A program made the position numbers and the translations under genes. A stretch of 64,000 nt of DNA from Amesomyces nigricolor. Lineage: Eukaryota > Ascomycota > Sordariomycetes > Sordariales > Chaetomiaceae. The stretch's first letter is position 1, and each line of letters opens with the position of its first letter. The stretch is from contig SRKS01000005.1 of NCBI GenBank assembly GCA_004802645.1, positions 806,001-870,000 on the forward strand, given 5' to 3'. Shown here piece by piece: positions 22,146 to 32,993 of this stretch. The notes below the pieces were generated by a model, which searched no databases, was not told the DNA's origin, and was given only the letters and a program-made list of their open reading frames with translations.

Positions 22146-25100
22146 CTTGGTGTTGGCTGACTTGGAGCTGACCTTGGAGCCGCGTGTTAAGCCGGGAGGG
22201 TGTTGATTTGTGTACCATCTTAGCGAGAGCTCATTGTTGAACTGCTGTATCATGGGAAGGTCAGCCTGAATTTGATCCTGAACCCACTGGGGACGGCAGG
22301 TGTCTGCCATTTGGTTGTTCATCAACATACTCGGGGATCCTCAATTTTGCCATCACTCCAGATCTCCCCCCAGCCCAAGAAGCTGTTGCAGATTGTACGC
22401 AGCGACCACGGAGAAGGTCTGCCTGCCCGCCGACAGCTTTCCGGCCTGTGTCGGTCCGGGCAACATGCAGCGGCAGCGACAGCGGTCCCGGTCTAGGTGA
22501 TCGTCCATCGGCCGGAGTATCCCTGTTGCTCCTCTCGCTGGCCATCCCCATTCAGCCCAGCAAGACCGGTCCTCAAATTCTCCGACAGGAAGCTGAATTC
22601 CCTGCCTTGCTTCAACGGGAAATTGACAGGGCACGTGAAAGAATGACTAAAAACTCGGTGACGATCAGGTCACCGTCACCCAGATTCGTTGCTCACCGCA
22701 TTCATGCGTGGGCAAGCAGCTGCCTCATCAAGGCAATTGCCTATCCCAGGGTAATAAACCCCAAATACAGAACCAATCTGGCAATGTGAGCCCCTGGGAT
22801 GTCAATTTGTCCCTGGAACTTCTGGAAAAGGAGGGCCAACCACCAAGGGACATGATCCCATGACCTCGAGCCGCCCTGGTCTTTCTGGATTCAGGGTCTT
22901 TACCACGCCATTGAACAGGCGAGTCTCCCACCTCATTGTTCTCTCCCAGTATTCAGCAAGGACTTCCCCACGTTTGTCCCAAACGTCGAACGATGTGTCT
23001 CTCCCCGGTCGTCCCGAAGCGCTGTCCCAAGCAGCCGAACCAGGCAGGGCGGAGACTTCTGGTGGATGGAATCTTGGCAGAACAGCTGCTGCATCCTTGC
23101 ACATGCACGCCAAGCCTGGCAGTTGATGCCCCACTCTTCCTTCGACGCGACCACAGCCCAGAGAGACATCCATGGATCCCCTCGAGCTCCCGTGTTCCAT
23201 TGGCTTGCAACACCCGAGACGCTGCAGGTGACAGCCAACCCTGGAGATCTCCGGTTTGTGACCGTTATGATTTTGGGTGTCACACAAAGAACAAAAAAAA
23301 TGTTTCTCTTCTGGTCGTTCAACTCGACCGTTGCGCGGCCACCCCTTGTGCGACGCTACTGTCCTCGCGGTGGCGGCAATGCTCGTGCTAACAACCGAAG
23401 ACGATGGATCCGGTTCCCGGCACATGGAGAGGTGGGGTCCGCTTGCTTGCCCCGGCTGAGCTTCGTGGAGCTTGGGACGGGCATCAAGACCTTGAATCGC
23501 TCACTGGGTTTGACGGGAGGGAGCCGGCGTGCGGGCATGCTCGGCTTCCTGCGCTCGTCTTGTTCCAGACGGAGGCTGTTCACATGACCAAGGTTGCGTG
23601 CTTTCTCTTGCTCTGCCTCTGAATGTCGTATTGGGCATCAGGACATTCCCCTGGGTATGGCTCGACCCCTGCGTCGAAACCCAGGTTCGAGCATTCCCTG
23701 CTATCCCAGAAACCAGAAACTCGTCCGAACCGTGGCCATGGGCTCTGGAGCTGCGCCTTGAGTCAAATTGCTAGGAGAGATGGCACGAGTGGCGTGTAGC
23801 ATCGAGTTCCTAGCTCAGCTCCTGGATGTCCCTCATTAGCGTCATATGATCCCTCCTGCTTCATCGCTCCCACACTTGCCCATAAAGTGACACAGCGGCT
23901 CTCCTACCACCCTTTTTTCCCCAATGCCGACCTTGCATATCTCGACAATCTCAAACTCGGCTCGGCTGCAACACAGACAACACTTCTCATCTTTCGGTTC
24001 ATCCATCGGCATCGGCTCCTTCGGTCGTGAAGCGTCATCAATCCAGGCCGTTGCGACCCCGCCTTCCCGCGAAATCCACAGTGGATCACCCCACTAAATC
24101 CCGTGCCCCACCAGCCGAATTCGTGCAAGTCCAGCCCAACCCTGGCTTCGGACCCCACTTCCAACGCACGACACAGCAAGGCTGTTGGGTCGTCTCGGAC
24201 GTTGACATCACCATCACGCCTGGGAGCGAGGGGGAGGGACCCTTGTGAGCTACGGGACTTTGTCTAAATAGATCACTTTTCCATCCAGGGCCGGCAATCT
24301 CAATGCCAGAATAGGAGGAATTCCCATCAGTTCAGCCCAACCCAGAGTCTCAGACCGCCTTGACAACCCTCAAGGTTCCCCAACGACTTACACATCACAA
24401 ACTGACAGCCAAGCCGCGGAAGACACCCGCATCCCGACCGACCCCCAGGCCCGGAGTCTGCTGTACGACCGCCGGGAGCACATCCGTCCGTTCATCATCT
24501 CCGATCGTCAGATTCCTCACCGCCGGCTACGACAGTCCAGCGGAGTGCGTGTAAGTCAGCTTTCTCGTGGTGATCCCTACCTCCTCGTTCTGTCGTGGGA
24601 TCGATAGTCCCCGCCCAACATTCCCTTACCCTTCAATATCACAACCCCCCATTGCATGCTGCCGGCCACAGCTGGCACAATATGGTTTGATGGTTGGTCT
24701 TTCACCGACATTGCTAGCCGCATCTCCATGCAAGAGGGGACGTGGCGGCAATGGTAAACCACTGGCAACGGCAACCTGTCGAAGACGTGGCAGTCCTCGT
24801 CCGTCCAATAGCCCCTCCTCGGACAGGCAGTCGGGTTGCGGCATGGCTACAGTCGAGTCGGGTCTCACTCTGCGTGCTGTCGCTGGATGTTATCCCATCA
24901 AGTGTCTTGCCGATAGCGGACAGGCTTGAGGTTGTTCTGCAGCACGGGGGGTTGTGACACGGCGCGCGGGGTGAGAGAGATGTGTCCTACATCGGGGTGG
25001 CACTCGAGAAAGGGGCAAATCCCACCGAGTCCCCTCGCTAGTCGACACCGACACGCGGTGTGTCCCGACATGTCGGATCGAGGCATTGACAATCTCGTCT

Positions 25101-25146
25101 CGCAGGAATAGTAGCACAAAAACACGGAAGCGGAAAGGGTGAGATC
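22146..25146. other. Intergenic (3.0 kb), no gene seen
   Basis: The region lies between SOD2 and the trehalose synthase-like gene. Frames up to 207 codons occur on both strands but overlap each other and show no family features. The right third probably holds the CCG-9-type promoter and leader, including CCGATCGTCAGATTC near 24501, a pair of GAT-type words reminiscent of light/clock elements. That resemblance is weak. Confidence 0.4.
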
Positions 25147-28100
25147 ATGACCGACCGATCTTCAGACGGCGTGGGCGAGAACGCGCACATCCAGCCGAAA
25201 GACTGGGCCCAGGGAAGCAACCTCGATGTGGGAGAAGAAGAAGGTGCAGGTGTTGGCCCGCCCCACCTTCCCGACCGCGACAACCAGGAAGACCTGCCCA
25301 GGTTGGAGCTACCCCCCCTCCCCCCTCACCCATCCATGTCCGCAGCTGCACGCACGAGCAGCAACAGGGCGACCTGCGTCACCGCCTCGAGGTAGCAGCA
25401 CGCGGCTCCCCGCCCCATGCCTCCCCTCCAATGCCTTCCATTCGTTCCATCTCCCATCCTCCTCCACCAAACAAATTACCAAATTAACAAATTGAACTCC
25501 CCGCGAACAGGTCCGTCCCACGCCACCACCCCTCCTCGGGCCCCTCCCCGCCCCAGCAGCAACCCGAGCCGCAATCTGCCTCTCTCTCCCCGTGTTCGTC
25601 GCCGCCACCGTCGTCTGGGCAAGCACCACCACCCCACTCCAGCACCAACCCCTCGTCCGACCCACACCATCCTGCCCCGGCTGCTGCACCCTCCTCATGG
25701 GCGTCGGCAGCTATAAGCGCTGCTGCCCACCTCGCTGACCGCATCCCAACTCCGCGCATCATTGATCGTGATCGAATCCGCTCTCTAGCCAGCGGCGACC
25801 CCTCCCCAGCATCCAGCGGCACCGAGAACGACCTCGAGTTAACCACCAAGTCCAGCACCCACGCTGGTGACCACCACCACCACCAACACCGCCCCCACAA
25901 GAGCATTCGCCCCTTCATCCGCGCAGTCATGGCGTTCGAGAAGAGCCGCAAGTTCTCCACGGGCACTTCGGTGCACCGTAAGCGTCAGATGAGCACGCTT
26001 GTCGAGAAAGAGGGTCACTTTGGTCCGTCGCTCACGGTATGTCGTTGCCATTCTACCTGTGAAGCAATGTTGCTGACTTAACAAGACGCTCTACCTGGGT
26101 ATCTCGGCCGTCTTCGCCGATGACCACACTGCCGTCGTCGCCCTGGCCATCCACGACACCGTCTACTTGGTCGACTTCTCCGTCAAGCGCATCGTCCTGG
26201 ACGACGCCATGAGGATGGGCGCCGACCTCATCGCCGACTATGTCATCTCCGAGGTCGAGAAGTACGAGCACGAGAACTTTTCCAAGTTCATTGGCGCCGG
26301 TCTCCCGACCACGCTCAAGTACATGAGCCCCTCTCTGTGCTCCCGTCTGTGGCTCGAGCTGGACATTGTGCCCATTGTCATGCGCCCCGATGACGAGCAC
26401 AAGGAGAAGTCGTTCTGGGACGTCAAGCGCGTCGACGAGCAGGCTGATTCGATGGCCCGCAAGTGTATTATGTGGGTGAACAGGCATTTATTTGGGTTTG
26501 TAGAGTGACTGACACACGGCACAGGAACTTTGGCCCCTCGCTTGTCCCCCTGCTCCAGGTTGGCTGGCGCGGCGTTGTCCAGACTGACGCTGGCTTCCGC
26601 GCCCACCTGACCACCGTCCAGGACCACAAGGACACCTGCAGCAAGGCCACCTGGGAAACCATGCTCACCTACGCTAAGCAGCTCAGGGGCAACAAGACCA
26701 AAATTGCCTTCTTCAGCTCCACTCCCCAGGGCGGTGGTGTCGCCCTCATGCGTCACGCCTTGGTGCGCTTTGCGCGTCTCATGGGCGTCGACCTGACGTG
26801 GTATGGTGAGTACAATATCCGATTCCTCGGCCCCTGGGACACAAAGTAACACCTTGTAGTGCCCAAGCCTCGGCCGGGCGTGTTTCGTATCACCAAGAAC
26901 ATTCACAACATCCTCCAGGGAGTCAGCCACCCGGATCAGCGCATCTCGGCCGAGGAGAAGCAGGCTATCATTGACTGGATTACCGAGAATGCCAACCGCT
27001 ACTGGTTCTCTGAGGGTGGCCCTCTCTGCCCTCCTGAGGAGGGAGGTGCGGACGTCATTATTGTGAGTAAAAACCCTTTTTGGAACTTTCCTGCCGCCAC
27101 GGTGGCGCCACCCAGCCCCATCCTCCCACGCTCTCACCCTCCATCATGCAAGCCCATGTCTGTAAGGCTGCTGCACCACTATCACCCAACCCGGTGTACA
27201 TCGGGGGGCGTGGGGGAGTAATTACATACCTCAATGACATTCCATGCTGACGAATCCAGATCGACGACCCGCAAATGCCGGGCCTCATCCCCATGATCAA
27301 GAAGGTCACACCGTATCGCCCGGTGCTGTACCGCTCCCACATCCAGATCCGCAGCGACCTCGTCGCCAAGGCGGGCTCGCCCCAGGCCGACATCTGGGAC
27401 TTCCTCTGGAGCAACATCCAGGGCTGCGACATGTTTATCAGCCACCCCATCCCCATCTTTGTCCCCCACACCGTCCCCCGCGAGAAGGTCGTTTACTTCC
27501 CGGCCACCACCGATTGGCTCGATGGGCTGAACAAGCACCTCAACAAATGGGATTCGGGCTACTATGGCAACATGTACAACATTGCCTGCCACACCCAGCG
27601 CATGTAAGTTGCCTCTTCTAAGAGACACTGTCGACAATGCTAAAAACCCTAGGACCGAGCTCAACTGGCCCGCGCGCAAGTACATCATCCAGGTTGCGCG
27701 CTTCGACCCCTCCAAGGGCATCCCGACGGTCATCGACTCGTACGCCGAGTTCCGCCGCCGCTGCGAGAAGGCCGGTATGACCGACGTTCCGCAGCTGGTG
27801 GTGTGCGGCAACGGCTCGGTCGACGACCCCGACGCCAGCCTCATCTACGACCAGACCATGAGCCAGCTCGAGACCTACTACCCCGACCTTGTCAAGGACG
27901 TCAGCGTTATGCGTCTTGACCCCAACGATCAGCTTATCAACACGGTGCTGGCCAACGCCCATGTCGTGTTGCAGTTGTCGACCCGTGAGGGGTTTGAGGT
28001 GAAGGTTTCCGAGGCGCTGCATGCGGGACGGCCGGTGATTGTTACGAATACTGGAGGTATCCCGTTGCAGGTCAAGGACAAGGAGAATGGCTTCCTGGTT

Positions 28101-28481
28101 GCGCCTGGTGACTGGAAGGCTGTTGCCGGCCATCTCATGGATCTGTTCACGGACGATGACCTCTGGAAGCGCATGAGCCACGCCGCTGCTACGGGTGTCT
28201 CCGATGAGGTGGGGACTGTCGGCAACGCACTGGGATGGTTTTACCTCGCGGCGAAGTGGAACGAGGTCGGTGTGGAGAGGCATGGTAAGGGTGGGCTGAA
28301 GGGAGGCGAGAAGTGGGTGAATGATATGGCGAGGGAGGATGCGGGGTATTTGTATGCGCAGAGTGAAAACAGGCTGCCGAGGCATTTTACGCAGAGGAGG
28401 GAGGTGGCTGTGCATACGAAGGCTGCGGAGACTGTGCCGGCGCCGGAGGTGGAGGGGGAAGTTGAGGCTGCGGCTGAGTGA
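25147..28481 (+). CDS. ccg-9: Trehalose synthase/phosphorylase-like GT4 (CCG-9 type)
   Basis: Predicted exons are 25147-25391, 25511-26036, 26086-26471, 26525-26805, 26860-27062, 27260-27603 and 27653-28481, giving 937 aa. From about residue 220 the sequence follows the Neurospora CCG-9 trehalose synthase family: FSTGTSVHRKRQMSTLVEKE, then a Rossmann half with FFSSTPQGGGVALMRHALVR, DDPQMPGLIPMIKK and LYRSHIQIRSDL, and a GT4 C-terminal half with QVARFDPSKGIPTVIDSY, STREGFEVKVSEALHAGRP and TNTGGIPLQ. It probably makes or breaks trehalose with glucose-1-phosphate or UDP-glucose. The N-terminal ~220 residues are Pro/Ser/His-rich and less certain. Starting at the ATG at 25929 would give 716 aa, closer to the family's usual size, but the frame is open without stops back to 25511. 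Confidence 0.85.
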
Positions 28482-29245
28482 GGAGGAGGGTGTGGATAGA
28501 AAGGGGTGGAGGGAATGTGGGGAAGGGGGGCAAGGGGCGGGGGAGGGAGAAGTGGAAGAAGATATGTTAAATGTCATGTCGATACCATGGAGAGATTTCC
28601 TGCTGTTACTTGCTTGTTTTGCTTGCTAGGTAGAAGATATTAAGATGATTGGCTTTGTTTCTGAACCGGACTGGCAGAAACTGTGAGACATTGGGTATTG
28701 GTGGGCTTCTAAGTTGTGAGAGGGTTGCTGGGTGTTGTTGGTGTTGAGGTGATGGGAGCATGGTGTGGGTTCTTGGGTAGCCAGCTCGGCATCTAGTGCT
28801 TTCGAGATAGGGACATGGCCAGAGAGGTGTAGTACACTTCTAACACAGACAAAGCGGGACTGGAAGGAAGACTTGGATGGGTGGTTTAGTTTAATGAGTT
28901 GCCCGGTCGTGCTAATTGTGTTGACCGAGAAAAAGTGAGAAGGTGGGGAGGTGTCGGAGCAAATACCTAGTGTGGAAACAAAACAGTTCAGTTCGAGATA
29001 AATGTGCTATCCTACAGCACATGCTGCTGTCAAGCGTATGTCTCCACGGCTATGGGTTTAAAAGGACGTAGCTGCTTGCACTTTGCAACGACCAGAGTTG
29101 CCCTGCTTTCCATTTCTTCTCTATCAAAAAGTCTACAGCTCTCCGTAAACCGAGAGAGCTCATCGGCCAAAAAAAAAAAAAAAAAACCATGAAACGCCAC
29201 ATACCCTATATCCTAAATCCCGCCCCCATCTTCCCCCTCTCTAAC
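28482..29245. other. Convergent 3' spacer
   Basis: The region separates the CCG-9-type gene and thymidylate synthase, which converge. It contains an 18-A tract at 29169-29186. No gene was seen. Confidence 0.45.
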
Positions 29246-30326
29246 TCAAACCGACATCTCCATAACAATCCCCCTATGCGGATTATATCCCCTCACCACA
29301 AAGTCCTCCGCACGCCACCCATCCACCACCCCATCGCCCCTCTTCCCCAACCCCTCTGCCTCCCGCACGATATCCAGCTCGGGGAAATCTCGCGGCTCCC
29401 GCTCAAGCTGGGTTTCGAGCGCCGAGACGTGGTTGAGATAGATGTGGGCGTCGCCCATCACGTGGGTCAGGCTGCCCGGGACGAGGTCGCATGCGTGCGC
29501 GAGCATGTGGGTGAGGAGCGCGTAGGAGGCAATGTTGAAGGGGACGCCGAGACCCATGTCGCAGGAGCGTTGGTAGAGTTGGCAGTGGAGGTGGCCGCGG
29601 GGTTTGGGGGGTGATGGTTCTGTGGGGGTGGTGGTGGTGGTGGTGCGGGAGCCGGGGTAGGAGACGTAGAACTGCGCAAACATGTGGCACGGCGGCAGGA
29701 CCATGCGCGACATGTCGGCCGGGTTCCAGGCGCTGAGGACGAGGCGTCTGTCGTAGGGGTTGGTGCGCAGCATGTGCACGATACGCGCCAGCTGGTCAAC
29801 CCCCTTGCCGGTGTAGTCTGTCTTGGAATCGACGTACTCGGCGCCGAAATGTCGCCATTGGAAGCCGTACACGGGACCCAGGTCCCCCGGCTCGCGGTCG
29901 GTCAGCCCCAGGCTGTCGAGGAACTCGCGCGAGCCGTTGCCGTCCCAGATCTTGACGCCTTGCGAGGAGAGGGTCTGGGAGGATGTGTCGCCTGAGATAA
30001 ACCAGAGGAGCTCGGCGATGACGGCTTTGGTGAAGACGCGCTTGGTGGTGAGGAGCGGGAGGATGGGGACGCCGGAGCGGTTGAGGGAGAATTTGAGCGG
30101 GCGCGGGGCGAAGATGGAGTAGGTGCCGGTGCCGGTGCTGGAGGGAGCAAAAGTTAGCTGTATGTTAGGACGGGGGTTTGGAAGAGACGGACCGATCCTT
30201 CCGGAGCTCGCCCTGGTCGAGGATCTCGCGGACGAGGTCGAGGTATTGGTACTCTTCGTGGAGGGGAGTGGAAGAGGAGCCGGCGGCAGGCACCGCTGCG
30301 GGCATTTCGTTTTGTGTGACTGTCAT
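29246..30326 (-). CDS. CDC21: Thymidylate synthase
   Basis: Exons are 30326-30193 and 30137-29246, with a 55-bp intron, giving 341 aa. The intron starts with the unusual donor GTCCGT, but splicing restores the conserved DRTGTGTYSIF. The catalytic cysteine is C195 in PPCHMFAQFYV. Other family blocks are DLGPVYGFQWRHFGAEY, RRLVLSAWNPADM, LYQRSCDMGLGVPFNIASYA and HIYLNHV. The enzyme methylates dUMP with methylene-tetrahydrofolate to give dTMP. A Thr/Pro-rich insertion of about 20 residues sits between QFYV and the CQLYQRS strand. The start was chosen at the first ATG after the promoter, giving the usual spacing to HEEYQYLDLVREIL. ACGCG motifs lie about 100-140 bp upstream. Confidence 0.95.
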
Positions 30327-30715
30327 TGTGCGGGAGGATGATTCGATCGGCTGGAGGTAAATTTTCGGAATCCCAGGTCTTGAATTACAACTGCAGCGCA
30401 AGTCGTTCGGGTTGGTGGTTGATGGGGAGACGCGCCAGCCTCTTAACGCGTCAACGCGATGGGCGCGTCCTTGACCCCGCCCCCACCAAAGGGGGCGCTG
30501 AGTGTTGCTGTGGCACATGGGACCCACTCATCTCAATAGCATGGAGTGTCTTGTCTTCTGACTCTTCTCAACGAATCCACATGAAAGATGTCAATACTTT
30601 GCGACCTAGTGGGTGTGACAAAACGAGCAATATGGAACTTTAGAAATCTATAAGCCGCCTATAAAGATCTATCCACTCAAGAAATCCGAAATCTAAGCCA
30701 GAACAGAAAAAAACC
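30327..30715. other. Thymidylate synthase promoter region and spacer
   Basis: The spacer separates the GT2 stop from the thymidylate synthase start and contains the ACGCGT cluster described separately. No gene was seen. Confidence 0.5.
30429..30469. promoter_or_regulatory. MluI cell-cycle box cluster upstream of thymidylate synthase
   Basis: Within about 40 bp there are ACGCGCC (30430), a perfect MCB ACGCGT (30446-30451), ACGCGA (30454) and GGCGCGTC (30462). They lie 100-140 bp upstream of the thymidylate synthase ATG on the opposite-strand gene. In budding yeast, MCB elements bound by MBF drive thymidylate synthase in late G1. The same use here is inferred. Confidence 0.6.
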
Positions 30716-32458
30716 TCACGAACTCCCCGCACCTTTTACTAAGACCAGATTGCTCTTGCTCGCGGCATTATGCTTGCAAACATCCTTCCCTCTAAACGCC
30801 AATTCAAAAAAGGAATAGAGTTCGACAAAGCTATAGGCCAGAATAGTCGGCAACATCAAAACCCAATGCACGAGGCCTCTTGTAGCCCCCCAAACACTCT
30901 TGTTGTAATTATCCCCCGGTACAGGGAGGCTCCAACGAACGAGGATGGTGACAACAAGCAAAACCGCGTATTGCGTTCCCAAGAAGATGAAGCGAATGGT
31001 CGAAAACAGAGAATCGCTGACGAAGAGTCGATCATGTTCGGGAGCAGCCATGTTGACGAGCTGAACAAAGAAGGGGGAGATCACCGAGAAGATGGCGCTG
31101 GCGCAGAGAACGAGGCCATAGTAGATGAAGAAGCGAGTAGCCCAGCTGATGGACAGATAGAGCGAAGGCATCCGGTAGGTCTTGACGATGAAGTAGTGGA
31201 AGACTTCGCCGGCGCCAATGGTCCATCGGCGGACCTGCAGGGCCCATTCGCGGATTTCGTCGAAGTAGTTGGCGCCAGAGGTCGGGCCGTTGATGGAAAT
31301 GAGATTCAGGGGCCGGATGCGGATTTCTCGTCGTGTCAGGATGGTGTAGCGGATCAAGGCAATGATATCCTCCATCTGGTAGGCCGGGTGGGTGAAGGCG
31401 CCCTCCTCCAACAGCTTGACGCTGAGAGAGTAGTGGGACATGGGATTGATGTTCCAGGGGATCAAAACACCCATGAAGAAGAAGGTGCGCAGAACACCGG
31501 TGATGTCGACGAAGAAGGGCATGGAGTCGCGCTTGTAGACGATGATGGATTGCCAGATGGAGGAGTGGCGGTCGGCGAAGTCCAGCTTGGAGTACTCGGT
31601 TTCCAGCTCTAGCATGTACTCGGGATCGAAGACGGCGTCGCAGTCGCAGTTGGTGAAAATGTGTTCGTATTTCTCGTAGTTGTAGTCGACATCCTGACGG
31701 AGGATCTGGAGGCCTTGGCGGCAGGCGTAGTTCATGTTGGAGCACTTGCCGCTGATCTCGCCAGGAATGCCCGAGGGGTGGAAGGTGACGATGAGACGGA
31801 GGAATTTGCCCTCGTACTTTGCGCAGATTTCGTCGCGTTTGGCTTCCTTGTCGGGCGTGCGGCTTTCCATGCCAACGATGATGGAGAGGCGGGATGCCGC
31901 ATCCTTTTGCTGCACGAGAGAGTCCAAGGTGGTTTGCAATACGCTCATGGGTTCCTTGTACAAGGTCATGGCAACGATGTGACGAAGGGTTGAGTGGTCG
32001 TTGGCCGTGGCGTCAGCTAATTCAACATCTTGGGCTTTTGTCATCTTGAGCTTGTTCCGGCGGTTGATGGCCAGTGTTCGACGAATGGCGCAAATGATGG
32101 CAATCAGCCAGATGAGTTGGAAAAGACCCATTGCGATGATGAAGACGATGTTGGTTGCTTGGTTGACGTAGGGAATGAGAGGCATCCATATTGGAAATAG
32201 AAGAAAAATGAAGATTGTTAGGAGAAACAACAGGTTCCAGCGGACATAGCGGTTGGCTGCCTCGAGTTTTGCAGCGTTGATGCCATTGTCTGCTGGGATG
32301 TCGAGAGATGAGCCTGATGAGGAGGATAAAGGCATCTTGGGCGCTGGGCTATCGAGAGATGAGACTGATGAGGAGGATGAAGGCATCTTGGGCGCTGGGT
32401 TGTCGAGAGATGACCTTGATGAGGAGGATGAGGGCATCTTGAGGGAGATTTCTGTCAT
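30716..32458 (-). CDS. Multi-pass family 2 glycosyltransferase
   Basis: This is a single exon of 580 aa. The true start is the ATG at 32458-32456; the frame extends 10 codons further but has no ATG there. The N-terminus has three 17-residue Ser-rich repeats, then two transmembrane helices (about 75-97 and 105-125). The cytosolic GT2 domain holds FTNCDCDAVFDPEYMLELE (DxD-like), LEEGAFTHPAYQMEDI and the acceptor-site signature QVRRW (408-412). Four or more C-terminal helices follow. This layout is that of processive polysaccharide synthases and chitin synthase-like GT2 proteins of fungi. The product is unknown. The C-terminus is short after the last helix (ELAFRGKDVCKHN). Confidence 0.85.
   Translation of the reverse strand: MTEISLKMPSSSSSRSSLDNPAPKMPSSSSSVSSLDSPAPKMPLSSSSGSSLDIPADNGINAAKLEAANRYVRWNLLFLLTIFIFLLFPIWMPLIPYVNQATNIVFIIAMGLFQLIWLIAIICAIRRTLAINRRNKLKMTKAQDVELADATANDHSTLRHIVAMTLYKEPMSVLQTTLDSLVQQKDAASRLSIIVGMESRTPDKEAKRDEICAKYEGKFLRLIVTFHPSGIPGEISGKCSNMNYACRQGLQILRQDVDYNYEKYEHIFTNCDCDAVFDPEYMLELETEYSKLDFADRHSSIWQSIIVYKRDSMPFFVDITGVLRTFFFMGVLIPWNINPMSHYSLSVKLLEEGAFTHPAYQMEDIIALIRYTILTRREIRIRPLNLISINGPTSGANYFDEIREWALQVRRWTIGAGEVFHYFIVKTYRMPSLYLSISWATRFFIYYGLVLCASAIFSVISPFFVQLVNMAAPEHDRLFVSDSLFSTIRFIFLGTQYAVLLVVTILVRWSLPVPGDNYNKSVWGATRGLVHWVLMLPTILAYSFVELYSFFELAFRGKDVCKHNAASKSNLVLVKGAGSS
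32288..32440 (-). repeat. Three in-frame 51-bp tandem repeats in the GT2 gene
   Basis: The minus strand encodes KMPSSSSSRSSLDNPAP, KMPSSSSSVSSLDSPAP and KMPLSSSSGSSLDIPAD in a row, units of exactly 51 bp with few differences. The array sits before the first membrane helix, so it would be cytosolic and phosphorylatable. Such arrays change copy number easily. Confidence 0.9.
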
Positions 32459-32993
32459 GAACCAAGAGCTGAATAGTACAATGCTCAACGGCAGTTTGGG
32501 GGCAGTTCTTGTTTTTTTCTGTTTGTATCTGCCATATGTGTTCGTACTTGTTGTTTACAATATCCACCTCCAGTGATCCATGATTCAGCTGGCTGCCTGT
32601 CATTACATGACAAAAAAAGGAAGCTGAATATTGACTACTAGTCTAGTCTCCTATTGACTTGATTCTGGGTCCATTTGGTCCATTTCTTGCGCCTCCTCCG
32701 TTGTCCATGCAGATTCTGCCATTGTTTCTCAATTTTCAATCCCCAGTGCTCCATATTTCAGCTGGCTAAATGTCAATACATGGACAAAAAAAAGTCTAGG
32801 CCCTGATCAGGCTTGGTGTTGCAGGGGTGTAGATAAATTCGACCCCAGTCAGAATGGTCCTTGCTACACTTGGCATTACAACTATCATTCAGCTGGACCG
32901 TCGGACCGTCGGCGAGTGCGGAGCCCTCGGCCAGCCGCAACGCCATCCAGGCGGCCTTGAAACCGCTGAAGAAATTCAAGGAAAGGCCGCACC
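32459..32993. other. GT2 upstream region with a dispersed ~50-bp direct repeat
   Basis: CCAGTGATCCATGATTCAGC... at 32569-32618 recurs imperfectly at 32743-32792 (CCAGTGCTCCATATTTCAGC...), including the shared CAGCTGGCT core and the following ACAAAAAAA. No gene was seen. Confidence 0.6.

Noticed and set aside
22802..23425. 207-codon minus-strand frame in the SOD2/CCG-9 gap
   Set aside because: Overlapped by several equally long frames on both strands; no family motif or codon bias like that of neighbouring genes.
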